The notes under the pieces were generated by a model. It was given only the letters and a program-made list of their open reading frames with translations. It was not told where the DNA came from and did not search any database. A program made the position numbers and the translations under genes. Of a stretch of DNA of 44,327 bases, positions 1-9,678 are shown piece by piece (the stretch's first letter is position 1; each line of letters starts with the position of its first letter). The stretch is from Laspinema sp. D2d (GTDB lineage Bacteria > Cyanobacteriota > Cyanobacteriia > Cyanobacteriales > Laspinemataceae): assembly GCF_025370755.1 (NCBI RefSeq), contig NZ_JAMXFC010000006.1:208685-253011 (forward strand). Reading direction: 5' to 3'.

Positions 1-545
1 TCTTCTGAATTATCTTCTGGAGGAATCTCTTCTGAATTATCTTCTGGGGGAATTGCTTCAGAATTATCTCCGGGTGGAATTATCCCGGAGTTGTCTCCGG
101 GTGGAATCTCTTCTGAATTATCTCCGGCAGGAATTTCTTCTGAATTATCTTCTGGAGGAATCTCTTCTGAATTATCTTCTGGGGGAATTGCTTCAGAATT
201 ATCTCCGGGTGGAATTATCCCGGAGTTGTCTCCGGGTGGAATCTCTTCTGAATTATCTTCTGGAGGAATCTCTTCTGAATTATCTTCTGGGGGAATTGCT
301 TCAGAATTATCTCCGGGTGGAATTATCTCGGAGTTGTCTCCGGGTGGAATCTCTTCTGAATTATCTCCTGGAGGAATTATCCCGGAATTATCTCCTGGAG
401 GAATTTCTTCTGAATTATTTTCTGGTGGAATCTCTTCTGAATTATCTCCGGGTGGAATCTCTTCTGAATTGTCTCCGGGTGGAATCTCTTCTAAATTATC
501 TTCTGGGGGAATTTCTTCTGAATTATCTTCGGGGGGAATCTCTTC
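1..545. repeat. 27-bp tandem repeat (about 20 units) with higher-order structure
   Basis: The unit resembles ggaatctcttctgaattatc and so on, 27 bp, coding on the minus strand for E-[EAI]-I-P-P-[EG]-[DN]-N-S. A block of several units recurs starting at about 19, 154 and 262, so the offsets are 135 and 108 bp, exactly five and four units. This shows duplication of multi-unit blocks. Unit variants are GIIPPGDNS, EAIPPEDNS and EEIPPGDNS. The array runs off the left edge. Confidence 0.95.
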
Positions 546-3500
546 AGGAACGATCGCCTCCACGATATGCGATGCCATACTCGCCGTACCATTAGCAGAG
601 ATAGCGATCTCGTTACCATTGGCCGCTACAATATTGCCACTGTTCAGCGTAACAGAGAGAGTAGAACCCTCCTGTAAATCATTCACCCCCCCCACGAGCA
701 AATAATTATGATTTCCTACGGGCACAGTAAAGGTACTAAACGTAATACCATCGGTAATATTTAGTGGTATTTCCACCGCGCCAATCCCCAAGTCTCCGGT
801 ATCATAAATGCCATTATTATTAATATCGGCAATGAGCTGTAAATTGCCAAAATTGGTATTCCCAATCCCACTAACAGTGACTCCAAAAGTCAGAGTATTG
901 GTAATAATGGGTTCATTAACTGAACTCAAACGGAACCGATACCAAACTGTCCCATCAGGGACCGAAGTAGAGGCAGCAGGAAACTGGTCTAATATTTGAC
1001 TGACAGAATGTTCGCCGAGGGTGAGTACCCCTTTCGGGTTGACGGTTATTGGGATATTTCCTGAAACCTCTAGCGGGTTTCCTGTACCCGTATTCCCCAA
1101 ATCATTCCCCGTAATATTAATCGTATCAGCCCCAAAATAATTTGCACCACTTTGATAAACCAGGGTACTCAAAGCATTGTTAATATCAGATAGAGTCCCC
1201 GTAAAACTCATCGCCCCATCCCCACTGCCATCCCCATTGATAAAAGTGAGATTCGGGGCATTTGTGAAGGTTAAGAAACCATTGTTAGCAGATAAGGTTA
1301 CTTGTACAGGTTGAGTCCCGGCATCGACATCAGTGACGCTAATTCCTGGAATCGATAAATTTACACTTTGATCAACCACTTGGTTAGGTGGCAGGGTTAA
1401 AACTGGGGCATCATTGACGGGATTTACAGTAATATTGAGAGTCTGTATATCCGTAAGCGAATCTCCACTCCCGCTGTTGCCTCTATCATTGGCAAGAACC
1501 GTGAGAGTATCAGTGCCATTAAAATTGGGTAAACCCTGATAGAGGAGACCCGCTGCATCAGCTAGAACTTGATTAATTTGGCTAATTGTCCCAGTAAGGG
1601 TCACGCTATTTGTGCCATTAGCGGTGATATTTTCCCCGGTGACGCCCCCAGTTACTGCGGAATTGACCGTGAGGATGCCCTGATTAACGCTTAGGGTAAC
1701 GGCGATTTCATTAGTTTCTGCATCTGCATCGGCGACGCTAATGCCCGGAATCACCAAAGGCGTATCTTCATTCACGGATAAAGCTGGTAAACTCCTGCCC
1801 GTTGTGACAGAAACTGCTGATAGATCAAAGTTAGCGCTGGCACTGGGAGTATTGTCCCCAAAAAAGATAAAGTTGGGTGTAGTGTAGGGATTTTCCGGGA
1901 GAAAACCTGGGAGAGTAGCGTTGGTGTAGTCGCGCAGATTGCCACTCATTATCGGGGTGCCATCGGCGAGGAGTTGGTAAGTGTCTCCCAACACCTCTAA
2001 CTGATAGTTAACCGGATTGCTTGTGGTGTTAAAAAGCACACTTTCGTCGGGGTTAACCGTGTGGGTGAATAGAGTATTCGTAGTGTTATCAGGAGTAGGT
2101 TCGGCACCACCGTCTTCCTGAACCCAGATTTTATCTTCCCAAAACCCGATTTCTATGCCTTTTTGTCCATCGCTGCTGATGGCAATTAGGCTAAATCCAG
2201 CGCGATCGAGAAGGGAATCGTTATTTTTATTGGCACCGGCAGTCTCATGGTTTTCCTCCAGAATTTGGGCCGTAAAGTTGATGGTATAGCCGGTATTTCT
2301 GTCTAGTAGGGGAATTCGGTCAGGTCGGGCAATATAACCAGCATAATCCGAAGCAGTTGCAGTGGTGTTGAGATTCTCATCAGTTTGGACAGTGGCGATC
2401 GGAAGATAGGGTAAAGTGCGGTATTCAAAACCTTGAGTATCCGGGGTATCGGTTCCATCGTAAAGGGGGAAAGATGCACTGGGAACGGCAATAATAGGAG
2501 CATCGTTCGCAGTGGTAAAAGCTATGGTTTTACTGGCGGGACTACTGACTAGATCCTGGGCATCAGTGAGTTGAAATTGGACCGTGCGATCGCCCGCTAA
2601 TGGATTGTCAGAAATATTGCCATAAATGATGTTCCGCATCAAGGCAGTAACGGCAGCATTAGTGGCAGAATTGCTATTGAATGTAATGGTGAGGGGTTTG
2701 CCTTGAGTACCGCCGGTGAAGGTGGCAATCTCTGCGTTATTGTACCGGATCTGGTTAAGTCCGGGAGAATCAATACCAGCCAAAATTTTGTTTAAACCGA
2801 AACCTTCGTTTCTAATCATCAAAATATCATCGGTTGTGGCACCCGAGGTAAAGTTAATCCTGAGAGTGCCGCCGTTGAAGTTAGGTGAGTCAGGATCTGT
2901 GGCAGTGATGCTGGGGTCAAGAATGGCAAAACCCTGGTTCTCGATATAGTTGAGATTGTCGCTGGGGAGGGTGATTTGGGGGGCTTCATTAAGACGACCT
3001 AATCCGCTAAAAGTATCTATCGGAAATCCAATCCACTCTAGGCTAGGGTCGAAGGTATTGCCCGGGTTGGTATCTCCAGTAGTGATGGTGATTTTGCGGC
3101 GCAAGGTTCTATTTAACGTACTCACCCCTCCCCCACTCCAGGCTGCATCGGGATTAACACCTATTTGTCCGATTGAATCAATAACTATACCGCTTTTTCG
3201 CAGGACTATGGCATCGTTGCCGTTATACCAGGGGCTGCCATTGGTTTGATTGGCAATTGCGGCAAAGTTGGCACCGCTATCGGCCAGAACAAAGGTGCTA
3301 CCATGCGCGACAGTGCCGTTGAGAGTGATGGTTGTAGTAGCCGTAGCATTCCCGTTAAAATACATTTGGACAGAATAGCCACCTGCAGCTAGGTCGATCG
3401 CGCTTCCAGTGCCGTTGTAGAATTCTAGAGCTTTGTCGTTGCTGCTGCCTTCGACATATTCAGAGATGAAAAGGTCGGTGGGGGCGAGGATACCCCCGTA

Positions 3501-4037
3501 AGCACCGATCGCCTGCGCAGAAAAGGGGATTTGCACTTCAATTGGACCTGTACGCGCTTCCAGTTCCCAATCTCCTCCCAAAGCGGCGCTACCTGTCAGG
3601 TTATCACTAGCGGCAACATCCGCCCCGGTGAGGGTGGCGAGGCGATTGACAAATATCCCCTGATCAGCGGCGAGATTGCATCCGTAAAGCAAGATATCGG
3701 CATCGGGGGCAAGGGAATTTGCCCATTGGAAAATTTCAGCTTCTGGGAGGGTTTCGGCGGTTAAAACCCTGTTTCCAAGGTGTACCACCCCAGATTGGGC
3801 ATGGGAGAGAATATGGAGACCTTCGAGGGGTTGTTTTTGCTGGGAGAGGATCTCACTAATTTGGGCGATCGCATCTTGGTTGGGGTCTAACACCACGACG
3901 GGTAATTCGGCGGGGGTACTGGCGATGAGGGTTTCATATCCCGTCACCGTAGGGTCAGCAAACAGAATTTGCTTGGGGGAGGTGTTTTCCCAGACGGAGT
4001 AGAAGGGGTTTGTAGATTCTGACAGCAAAAAGGCCAT
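1..4037 (-). CDS. Giant DUF4347 surface protein, partial (C-terminus beyond window)
   Basis: The reading frame is open from ATG at 4037 to the window edge, giving 1345 codons with no stop. Residues about 15-180 form a DUF4347 domain (motifs HILSHAQSG, LLYGCNLA, TGADVAAS), which in cyanobacteria heads very large secreted or surface proteins. Residues about 184-330 resemble a lamin-tail domain (FISEYVEGSSNDKALEFYN). Then come a cadherin-like domain (about 345-515), a LamG-like or anchor-type region (about 520-745), two more cadherin/Ig-like repeats ending in VNPVNDAP-type linkers (about 745-1000), and a further beta-rich domain with a DINNNGIYD calcium-type motif (about 1000-1160). From about residue 1165 the chain becomes tandem nonapeptides of the type EEIPPEDNS. 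There is no classical signal peptide, as is usual for DUF4347 proteins. A role in adhesion or the cell surface is inferred. The gene is transcribed leftward, and the missing end decides its anchor or secretion signal. Confidence 0.9.
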   Translation of the reverse strand, partial: MAFLLSESTNPFYSVWENTSPKQILFADPTVTGYETLIASTPAELPVVVLDPNQDAIAQISEILSQQKQPLEGLHILSHAQSGVVHLGNRVLTAETLPEAEIFQWANSLAPDADILLYGCNLAADQGIFVNRLATLTGADVAASDNLTGSAALGGDWELEARTGPIEVQIPFSAQAIGAYGGILAPTDLFISEYVEGSSNDKALEFYNGTGSAIDLAAGGYSVQMYFNGNATATTTITLNGTVAHGSTFVLADSGANFAAIANQTNGSPWYNGNDAIVLRKSGIVIDSIGQIGVNPDAAWSGGGVSTLNRTLRRKITITTGDTNPGNTFDPSLEWIGFPIDTFSGLGRLNEAPQITLPSDNLNYIENQGFAILDPSITATDPDSPNFNGGTLRINFTSGATTDDILMIRNEGFGLNKILAGIDSPGLNQIRYNNAEIATFTGGTQGKPLTITFNSNSATNAAVTALMRNIIYGNISDNPLAGDRTVQFQLTDAQDLVSSPASKTIAFTTANDAPIIAVPSASFPLYDGTDTPDTQGFEYRTLPYLPIATVQTDENLNTTATASDYAGYIARPDRIPLLDRNTGYTINFTAQILEENHETAGANKNNDSLLDRAGFSLIAISSDGQKGIEIGFWEDKIWVQEDGGAEPTPDNTTNTLFTHTVNPDESVLFNTTSNPVNYQLEVLGDTYQLLADGTPIMSGNLRDYTNATLPGFLPENPYTTPNFIFFGDNTPSASANFDLSAVSVTTGRSLPALSVNEDTPLVIPGISVADADAETNEIAVTLSVNQGILTVNSAVTGGVTGENITANGTNSVTLTGTISQINQVLADAAGLLYQGLPNFNGTDTLTVLANDRGNSGSGDSLTDIQTLNITVNPVNDAPVLTLPPNQVVDQSVNLSIPGISVTDVDAGTQPVQVTLSANNGFLTFTNAPNLTFINGDGSGDGAMSFTGTLSDINNALSTLVYQSGANYFGADTINITGNDLGNTGTGNPLEVSGNIPITVNPKGVLTLGEHSVSQILDQFPAASTSVPDGTVWYRFRLSSVNEPIITNTLTFGVTVSGIGNTNFGNLQLIADINNNGIYDTGDLGIGAVEIPLNITDGITFSTFTVPVGNHNYLLVGGVNDLQEGSTLSVTLNSGNIVAANGNEIAISANGTASMASHIVEAIVPEEIPPEDNSEEIPPEDNLEEIPPGDNSEEIPPGDNSEEIPPENNSEEIPPGDNSGIIPPGDNSEEIPPGDNSEIIPPGDNSEAIPPEDNSEEIPPEDNSEEIPPGDNSGIIPPGDNSEAIPPEDNSEEIPPEDNSEEIPAGDNSEEIPPGDNSGIIPPGDNSEAIPPEDNSEEIPPEDNSE

Positions 4038-4298
4038 AGCTTATGGATCTTTGATAAGAATAGGGTAATCGCACATAGATAAGATCGGCATCCGGAATGA
4101 GATATTACCTATCAAATCCCCGGTCATTCCCACGCCAAACACCGCACCCTGAACAATGCGCTGTCTCACTAGCCTGAACTGACTCTAATCTTAATCTATA
4201 GTGACCTGATTCTTGCTGAAGAGATTCTCCGAACTCCCCAGAACAACACCTATCGGGTTTTTACAGTCCGGTGGGTGTTGCTCTCTACACAGAAGAGG

Positions 4299-5225
4299 TT
4301 AAGTCGCTAAAATACTTAAACTTCCTTTATCCCCATCTAACTCCACGGGGACTCCCACGGGTAAGGCGGCATTTTCGCCATCATGTCCGAAGGGTAAATC
4401 TGAAACAATGGGAATGTCTAAGTCTACCAGGCGATCGCGCAAAACTTCGCTCACGGTAAAACTGGATTTAGTAGCTAAGGTATCACATTGACTAAATCGG
4501 CCTAATGCAATTCCTCTCACTCCCGTTAGTGCACCCATCATCCGCCATTGGGTGAGCATCCGATCAATGCGATAGGGGGCTTCTCCCACATCCTCAAACG
4601 CTAAAATTGCTCCCTCTAACTTAGGTTGCGCCGGAGTCCCGAGTAAGTGAGTGGCAACAGTGAGATTGGCGGGGAGTAAATATCCGGTGGCGATGCCATT
4701 TCCCCAGCCGTTGCCTTGGAGAGGGGGGATTACCTTGCCTTCAACTAAATCAAATAACCGGGAGATCGTCCAATCCGGTTCGCTGGCGATCGTGGTGAGG
4801 AGGGGACCATGCACCCCGACGATGCCGGTTTTATTCAGACTCCATAACAAACTGGTAATGTCAGAAAATCCGATTAACCATTTGGGAGGGGTTGCTTCAG
4901 GGGTCCAGATCCAATCTTCTAAAATCCTAGCCCCTCCATATCCGCCTCGGACGCAGAGGATGGCGCGACAGTCTGGATCCTGCCATGCGATCGCCAGTTG
5001 TTGACGCCGATCGCGATCGGTTCCCGCTAAATATCCCCAAGTGTTGTCGTAACCGGCAGTCAGTTCCACCCGATACCCGCGCGATCGCCAAATATCCAGC
5101 CCTTTTTCAAAAGCGGACTGCTCTCGCAGACCCCCACTCGGGGCAACTGCGCGCACCAAATCCCCAGGTTTTAATGCCGGTGGCACAATTCGATTCAAAT
5201 TTAACCCCGCGATTTCCAATGCCAT
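4299..5225 (-). CDS. LD-carboxypeptidase (peptidase S66 / MccF-LdcA family)
   Basis: 308 aa, the usual length for S66 serine peptidases. These remove the terminal D-alanine from murein tetrapeptides during peptidoglycan recycling in the cytoplasm, or inactivate microcin-like compounds. The N-terminus has the family signature LKPGDLVRAVAPSG, followed by VRGGYGGARIL. The nucleophile is S121 in IGFSDIT. The other triad residues fit E211 (AFEDVGEAPYRIDRML) and H281 (PFGHDGENAALPVG). There is no signal peptide, which fits a cytoplasmic enzyme. It is a separate unit: 261 bp divide it from the DUF4347 gene downstream and 244 bp from the HEAT-repeat gene upstream, all on the same strand. Exact substrate (murein or other peptide) cannot be told from sequence. 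Confidence 0.93.
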   Translation of the reverse strand: MALEIAGLNLNRIVPPALKPGDLVRAVAPSGGLREQSAFEKGLDIWRSRGYRVELTAGYDNTWGYLAGTDRDRRQQLAIAWQDPDCRAILCVRGGYGGARILEDWIWTPEATPPKWLIGFSDITSLLWSLNKTGIVGVHGPLLTTIASEPDWTISRLFDLVEGKVIPPLQGNGWGNGIATGYLLPANLTVATHLLGTPAQPKLEGAILAFEDVGEAPYRIDRMLTQWRMMGALTGVRGIALGRFSQCDTLATKSSFTVSEVLRDRLVDLDIPIVSDLPFGHDGENAALPVGVPVELDGDKGSLSILAT

Positions 5226-5469
5226 TGTGCGCTTTCTAATCCCTTACTTATTTATCAATAATTTATCACCCTTAATGGGTGGGATTTCTCCGTTGCCCTA
5301 AACTGGAAAATCCCCCAAAATATACACCCTAAAAATATCATATACTCCGGTTTTTAATCCTCTACTCTTCGAGAAGTTGCCTTAAGCTTCACCGGAATTA
5401 ACCCTTCAAACTATTGGGACAAAATCGAGACATCATTTTCCCTTTCACCGATTCCAATTTCGAGCCAAA

Positions 5470-6714
5470 CTAGGGAATATCTTCTGGATAAGTTTCCGTG
5501 GGGGGAGACCAATTTTGTAACGAAGAACGGGATTCAGAATTAGCCCCAGGACGGAGGCGATTGAGTTGGGACAAAGCCCACTGGGCCGCTTCTCTGACCT
5601 CGGGATCGGAATCTTCCGAAGCGTGGCGCAGCAGTTGACTGGTTTGGGAAACTAAATCATAGATACGAGTTAAATCTCGGATAGCATTTTTACGCACTTC
5701 CGGATTGCTATCTTGTAAAGAAAGAACTAAAGCACGATTCATCGGTTGCAGGGTCCGATTTCCAATTTCAGCCAGGGATGCCAAAATTAAACTGCGCTGC
5801 CGAGAATCAGAATCGATTAATAAACTCACTAAGGGTTGCATCGCCCGCGAGTCACCCTTTTGTCCCAGTTCCCAAATTGCTTTGCGTCGTTGAGTCGGCA
5901 CTCGACTTTGCAAATCTTCAATTAAGGTTTCGATCGCATCAATTTTAGCAAGCTGGGGGGGTTCACTCCGGACTAACCCTTCCCCTTCTTCTGGAGAAGA
6001 AATAGGGGGAATTCCTGACGATGACGGGAGTTGGGGGGAGGAGTCAATTGCCTTATCGTTGTAGCCATTCCCGTGATGGGGTGACACTGGGGCCTGTCCA
6101 ATAGGAGTCCCCTTCTCTAACAGGGGAGATTCCAACTGGGGTTTGGGAGTAAGTTCTGAAAACTGATCCGGGGGGTCCTTGAAACCTGCCGGGGTTTCGG
6201 GTACTTCCTGCCCCTCTTCCTCTTCCTCATCCACTTCTTCCCCAGAATGGGTGAGCAAATAAAAGCCCCCCGCAAAGATTCCGGCAAAGGCAAGCGTCCC
6301 AAAACTCAGCAGTAATAGCCAGAATAGGTCTTTTCGAGAAAACCGATTTTTTTTGGGAGGGCGTTGAGTTGGGGTTGCGGGATTGGGTTCATTCTGGGCC
6401 AGTTCCAGGGGTTCCGGGGTTGCCCTAATCGGGGACTCGGGATTGGGAGAGAGTCTCCTAGACGGGTCCGCAGTCGTCTCCGATGGGGGGCGATCGCGAA
6501 GCAAGGGCAGATCTCCAGGGACTGGAGTCCGTGGGATCTGTCCCTGGGAGAGCGTTTGGGAGGTAACAGAAGTTGGGATTTGAGAAATCAAACTCCCCCC
6601 TTCGGCACCGGGAAAAATTCCCAGGCCGGTTAAAGTAGTAATCAGTAATAAAACGGGATGGTAGGCGATCATAAATAGGGGTACAGATCCAACCAGTTGA
6701 TCCAAAGAAAGCAT
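5470..6714 (-). CDS. Membrane-anchored HEAT-repeat protein
   Basis: 414 aa. A hydrophobic N-terminal segment (residues about 11-34) is followed by a Pro/Ser-rich linker, a clear membrane span (about 130-154, FWLLLLSFGTLAFAGIFAGG), an acidic stretch just after it (EEVDEEEEEGQE), another Pro/Ser-rich linker, and HEAT-type helical repeats from about 260 to 386 (ELGQKGDSRAMQPL, DSNPEVRKNAIRDL, DSDPEVREAAQWAL). HEAT repeats of this PBS-lyase-like type mediate protein binding, and no catalytic motif is seen. It may be a membrane scaffold, which is inference. The start ATG at 6714 has no strong Shine-Dalgarno sequence. The gene lies between LD-carboxypeptidase and an EamA transporter on the same strand, with gaps of 244 and 129 bp. 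Confidence 0.8.
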   Translation of the reverse strand: MLSLDQLVGSVPLFMIAYHPVLLLITTLTGLGIFPGAEGGSLISQIPTSVTSQTLSQGQIPRTPVPGDLPLLRDRPPSETTADPSRRLSPNPESPIRATPEPLELAQNEPNPATPTQRPPKKNRFSRKDLFWLLLLSFGTLAFAGIFAGGFYLLTHSGEEVDEEEEEGQEVPETPAGFKDPPDQFSELTPKPQLESPLLEKGTPIGQAPVSPHHGNGYNDKAIDSSPQLPSSSGIPPISSPEEGEGLVRSEPPQLAKIDAIETLIEDLQSRVPTQRRKAIWELGQKGDSRAMQPLVSLLIDSDSRQRSLILASLAEIGNRTLQPMNRALVLSLQDSNPEVRKNAIRDLTRIYDLVSQTSQLLRHASEDSDPEVREAAQWALSQLNRLRPGANSESRSSLQNWSPPTETYPEDIP

Positions 6715-6843
6715 GACACTAAGCTAACTTGCTTTCTGTTCCCAACGCGATGGGCTAAGAATACAATCCCTGTAATAGCACACCGGAATGATCGCAATCT
6801 TCAGCTACCCCGATTCCGTTAGAATCAGTCAACCGGGGATAGC

Positions 6844-7953
6844 TTAACCTTCTGAATCTGAAACTCGAAGTTGAATGGGAATTTCAACCGGGTGACCTTC
6901 CGATCCATTCAAAACGGGGATCGGTTCCGGTGAGGGATTTTCGCCACTGGGGATGTAGCGAGTGGATGCACAGGATGTTCTGAGTTTCGCGGTTAAAGTT
7001 GCGATCGCCCCAGTAGGGAGTTGTTCGCGCTGATTAATCAGGTAGATGCTGATCAGAGTGAGGATAACACCACTCCACTGTAACCCAGAGAGGGTTTCTG
7101 ATAAAAATAGATTGCCGAAGAGGATAGCAAACACTGGGGTCATAAAGGTTAGGGAACTCAGACTGGTAAGGTTTCCCGTGGAAGCAAAGTAGAAAAATAG
7201 TCCATAGGCGATCGCCGATCCAAAAACGGTAGAGTAAGCCAATGCTATCCACCCATTCCCGTCTAAATGCACCCACTGTTCAGTTTCTGTGAGTCCGGAC
7301 AGCATCCACAAGGGCAATCCCCCAATAATCATGTGCCAACCCGTCGCCACAACTGGATCGGCGTAGCGGCAAACAAATCGGACCATCACGGTTCCCGCTG
7401 CCATTGAGAGGGCCGCCAACAGCATTAACCATTCCCCACTCTGAAATAACCCCGAAAGTTGCAGGGGAGGCACGGTGAAGGACCCGTTAACCCAACCCCA
7501 AATCCATTCATCAGGTAGTCCAATCAGACTAATACCCAGAATACCCAGTCCCAACCCCAGGAAACCCCATCCTCCAATGATTTCTCCAAACAGCCATGCA
7601 CTCAGGAGGGCCACGGCGAGGGGTTGGGAGTCGATCATCACCGAACCCAAACCCGCACCTGTTTTAACTAATCCTTCGGCGAGAAACCCTTGGAAGAGAA
7701 ACCCATCAACAGCGGCAAACAGCGAAATCCAGAGCCATGCTTGCCATGTCCGGGGTTGAGGACGTCCGGCGATCGCAGCGACTGCCAACACCAACAGTCC
7801 CGCTGGAACTAAGCGCACCCCGGCCATAAACAGGGGTGTTGTACTGGTAAGCGTTCCTTTCATGGCGACCATTGCGGTACCCCAGAGGAAAAAGGGAGCA
7901 ATCATTAATAGGGGCGTGAATGAGAATTTAGAGTGGGTTAATTTGAGTTCCAT
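6844..7953 (-). CDS. EamA/DMT-family transporter
   Basis: 369 aa with about ten hydrophobic spans arranged as two EamA halves (about residues 14-145 and 165-310), the layout of drug/metabolite transporters of the inner membrane. Visible family features are FFLWGTAMVAMKG in span 1, the motif LFGEIIGGWGFLGLGLGILGI at the end of the first half, and FLSETLSGLQWSGVILTLISIYLI at the end of the second. The hydrophilic C-terminal tail of about 55 residues is longer than usual. The substrate cannot be predicted; amino acids or metabolites are typical for the family. Its 5' end faces the divergent sppA-type gene across a 348-bp gap. Confidence 0.9.
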   Translation of the reverse strand: MELKLTHSKFSFTPLLMIAPFFLWGTAMVAMKGTLTSTTPLFMAGVRLVPAGLLVLAVAAIAGRPQPRTWQAWLWISLFAAVDGFLFQGFLAEGLVKTGAGLGSVMIDSQPLAVALLSAWLFGEIIGGWGFLGLGLGILGISLIGLPDEWIWGWVNGSFTVPPLQLSGLFQSGEWLMLLAALSMAAGTVMVRFVCRYADPVVATGWHMIIGGLPLWMLSGLTETEQWVHLDGNGWIALAYSTVFGSAIAYGLFFYFASTGNLTSLSSLTFMTPVFAILFGNLFLSETLSGLQWSGVILTLISIYLINQREQLPTGAIATLTAKLRTSCASTRYIPSGENPSPEPIPVLNGSEGHPVEIPIQLRVSDSEG

Positions 7954-8301
7954 AAGCCTTTATATTTGGATGCCGTTCTTTCTCAAGCGATCGGAAGTAT
8001 CGGGTGCAAAAATTACTTATATAACGGGATTGTAGCAAATTATGTAGTTTTGTTACAAACTTGAAACAAACCCCACCCCCGGTTAGAGTACCAAGGGGCA
8101 ACGAGTCTCGCTAGACCTTATGCACAAATCAGGTTAAATGTCAATCTTAAATGAGGAACTCAAAGATAAGGCAAACTAGAAATGAAGTGCCAAGACTACA
8201 CAGAACCCTGACTTGAGACAGGCATTCTTATTCTGACCGGAATCGCTTTGGCAGTTTATTTTCCCGCTCAACTGATTTATTTTGCTTCGTGCTACTGAAC
8301 T
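7954..8301. other. Divergent intergenic region between the EamA and sppA-type genes
   Basis: It must hold the promoters of both divergent genes, but no certain -10/-35 pair or operator was identified. The left part is AT-rich (ttgttacaaacttgaaac near 8050). The right part (8182-8298) contains a short frame beginning with ATG, broken by TGA at 8209 and continuing as a hydrophobic stretch to a TGA at 8296 just before the sppA start. Confidence 0.5.
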
Positions 8302-9117
8302 ATGATTTGGCCTTTTCGGAAATTTCGGAAAAAAATTGCTCGTATTGAAATTAACGGTGCCATTAACGGGACAACCCGTAAAACTGTGCTCGCCGCCCTC
8401 AAAACCATAGAAGAGAGAAAATTTCCAGCCTTACTCTTACGGATTGATAGTCCCGGAGGGACCGTCGGGGACTCCCAGGAAATTTATAAAGCCCTGAAAC
8501 GACTAAGCCAAACTGTAAAAATCGTCGCTAGTTTTGGGAATATTTCCGCATCCGGTGGGGTTTACATCGGCATGGGTGCGCCGCATATCGTCGCGAATCC
8601 GGGTACGATCACAGGGAGCATTGGGGTGATTCTCCGGGGAAATAACTTAGAACGACTGCTTGAAAAAGTCGGCGTTTCCTTCCAAGTGATTAAATCCGGA
8701 CCTTACAAAGACATTTTGAGTTTTGACCGGGAACTGACGCCACCGGAACAACAAATACTCCAAGAGATGATCGATATCAGTTATCTCCAGTTTGTTCAAA
8801 CCATTGCTGATGAACGCAACCTGAGCGTAGAGCAGGTGAAAAGTTTTGCCGATGGGCGCATTTTTACCGGAGAACAAGCGGTGCAATTGGGAGTCGTAGA
8901 CCGATTAGGGACCGAGGAAGATGCGCGAATTTGGGCGGCAGAACTCGCGGGTCTTGACCCTAAAAAAACCGAGTGTTACACCTTGGAAGACCGTAAACCC
9001 CTCTTAAATCGGTTGCTAGGAAGCACCCTGGGTTCAACGGGTATTTTAGCCGGGATCGATTGGTGTGAATTTGAGATGTCTCATCATGGACAGCCCCTTT
9101 GGTTGTATCGACCCTAA
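8302..9117 (+). CDS. sppA: Signal peptide peptidase SppA-type (peptidase S49)
   Basis: 271 aa, the short 36K-type S49 protease. The family degrades signal peptides remaining in the membrane after secretion. The motif LLLRIDSPGGTVGDSQEIY is followed by the nucleophile S84 (ISASGGVYIGMGA) and the general base K136 (IKSGPYKDIL). Their separation of 52 residues matches the Ser/Lys dyad of Bacillus SppA. PGTITGSIGVI is the usual oligomer and substrate-groove segment. The N-terminus is basic (FRKFRKKIARIEI) but lacks an obvious membrane span, unlike classical SppA, so the enzyme may be peripheral or cytoplasmic; some cyanobacterial homologues are like this. The gene is 95 bp upstream of the chorismate mutase gene on the same strand, so co-transcription is possible. 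Confidence 0.92.
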   Translation: MIWPFRKFRKKIARIEINGAINGTTRKTVLAALKTIEERKFPALLLRIDSPGGTVGDSQEIYKALKRLSQTVKIVASFGNISASGGVYIGMGAPHIVANPGTITGSIGVILRGNNLERLLEKVGVSFQVIKSGPYKDILSFDRELTPPEQQILQEMIDISYLQFVQTIADERNLSVEQVKSFADGRIFTGEQAVQLGVVDRLGTEEDARIWAAELAGLDPKKTECYTLEDRKPLLNRLLGSTLGSTGILAGIDWCEFEMSHHGQPLWLYRP

Positions 9118-9212
9118 GCATCTCATGTCTAATGTCGTTTTACTAAGGCTCAAGGACAAAGGACAACGGACAAATGGCAAATGACCCAAATTAGAAAAGG
9201 AGGATTTTTGGC

Positions 9213-9623
9213 GTGGAGTGGACAGTTAAGGCAATTCGTGGAGCAATTACGGCCTCGGATAATACGATTGAGGCAATTCGAGAGGCGGTGAATGAACTGC
9301 TTGACGAATTAGAAGCCCGAAATAAGCTGGATCCCGAGTTAATTATTAGTGCGACATTTTCAGTGACGCGGGATTTGGATGCGATTTTCCCGGCAGCGAT
9401 CGCCCGTCAACGACCCCACTGGGAAAATGTCCCCTTGTTGGATGTGCAGCATATGTACGTTCGGGGAGATTTAGAACGATGTATTCGATTTTTGATTCAT
9501 ATCAACGTGGCTTCAGCCCATACAGAAATTTATCATCCCTATCTACGTCATGCGAAAAATCTTAGACCGGACTTGAGTTTTACTTCCGTTGGGGAATGGC
9601 GAAGGGGACCGATCGAAATCTAA
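9213..9623 (+). CDS. aroH: Chorismate mutase AroH
   Basis: 136 aa, the compact trimeric AroH type that converts chorismate to prephenate for phenylalanine and tyrosine synthesis in the cytoplasm. Signatures are VKAIRGAITASDNT at the N-terminus, ISATFSVTRDLDAIFPA, and VPLLDVQHMYVRGDLERCIR, which contains the active-site arginine region. The start is GTG at 9213, fixed by a strong Shine-Dalgarno (aaaaggagg, 9195-9203) nine bases upstream. It is followed within 95 bp by a T-tailed terminator, so transcription ends before the convergent crtR gene. Confidence 0.95.
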   Translation: MEWTVKAIRGAITASDNTIEAIREAVNELLDELEARNKLDPELIISATFSVTRDLDAIFPAAIARQRPHWENVPLLDVQHMYVRGDLERCIRFLIHINVASAHTEIYHPYLRHAKNLRPDLSFTSVGEWRRGPIEI

Positions 9624-9678
9624 GCGGGGTTGGGGTCCAAGAGATCGCCCCTCCAAGGCCCAGAGAGGAGCCAAGAAA

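Noticed and set aside
1-545. CRISPR array
   Set aside because: Units are contiguous with no spacers, and they are in frame with a long coding region.
53-705. Plus-strand open frames across the 27-bp repeat (Leu/Ser-rich)
   Set aside because: They are by-products of the repeat, which is coding on the minus strand as part of the DUF4347 protein. Their composition is only repeat-derived.
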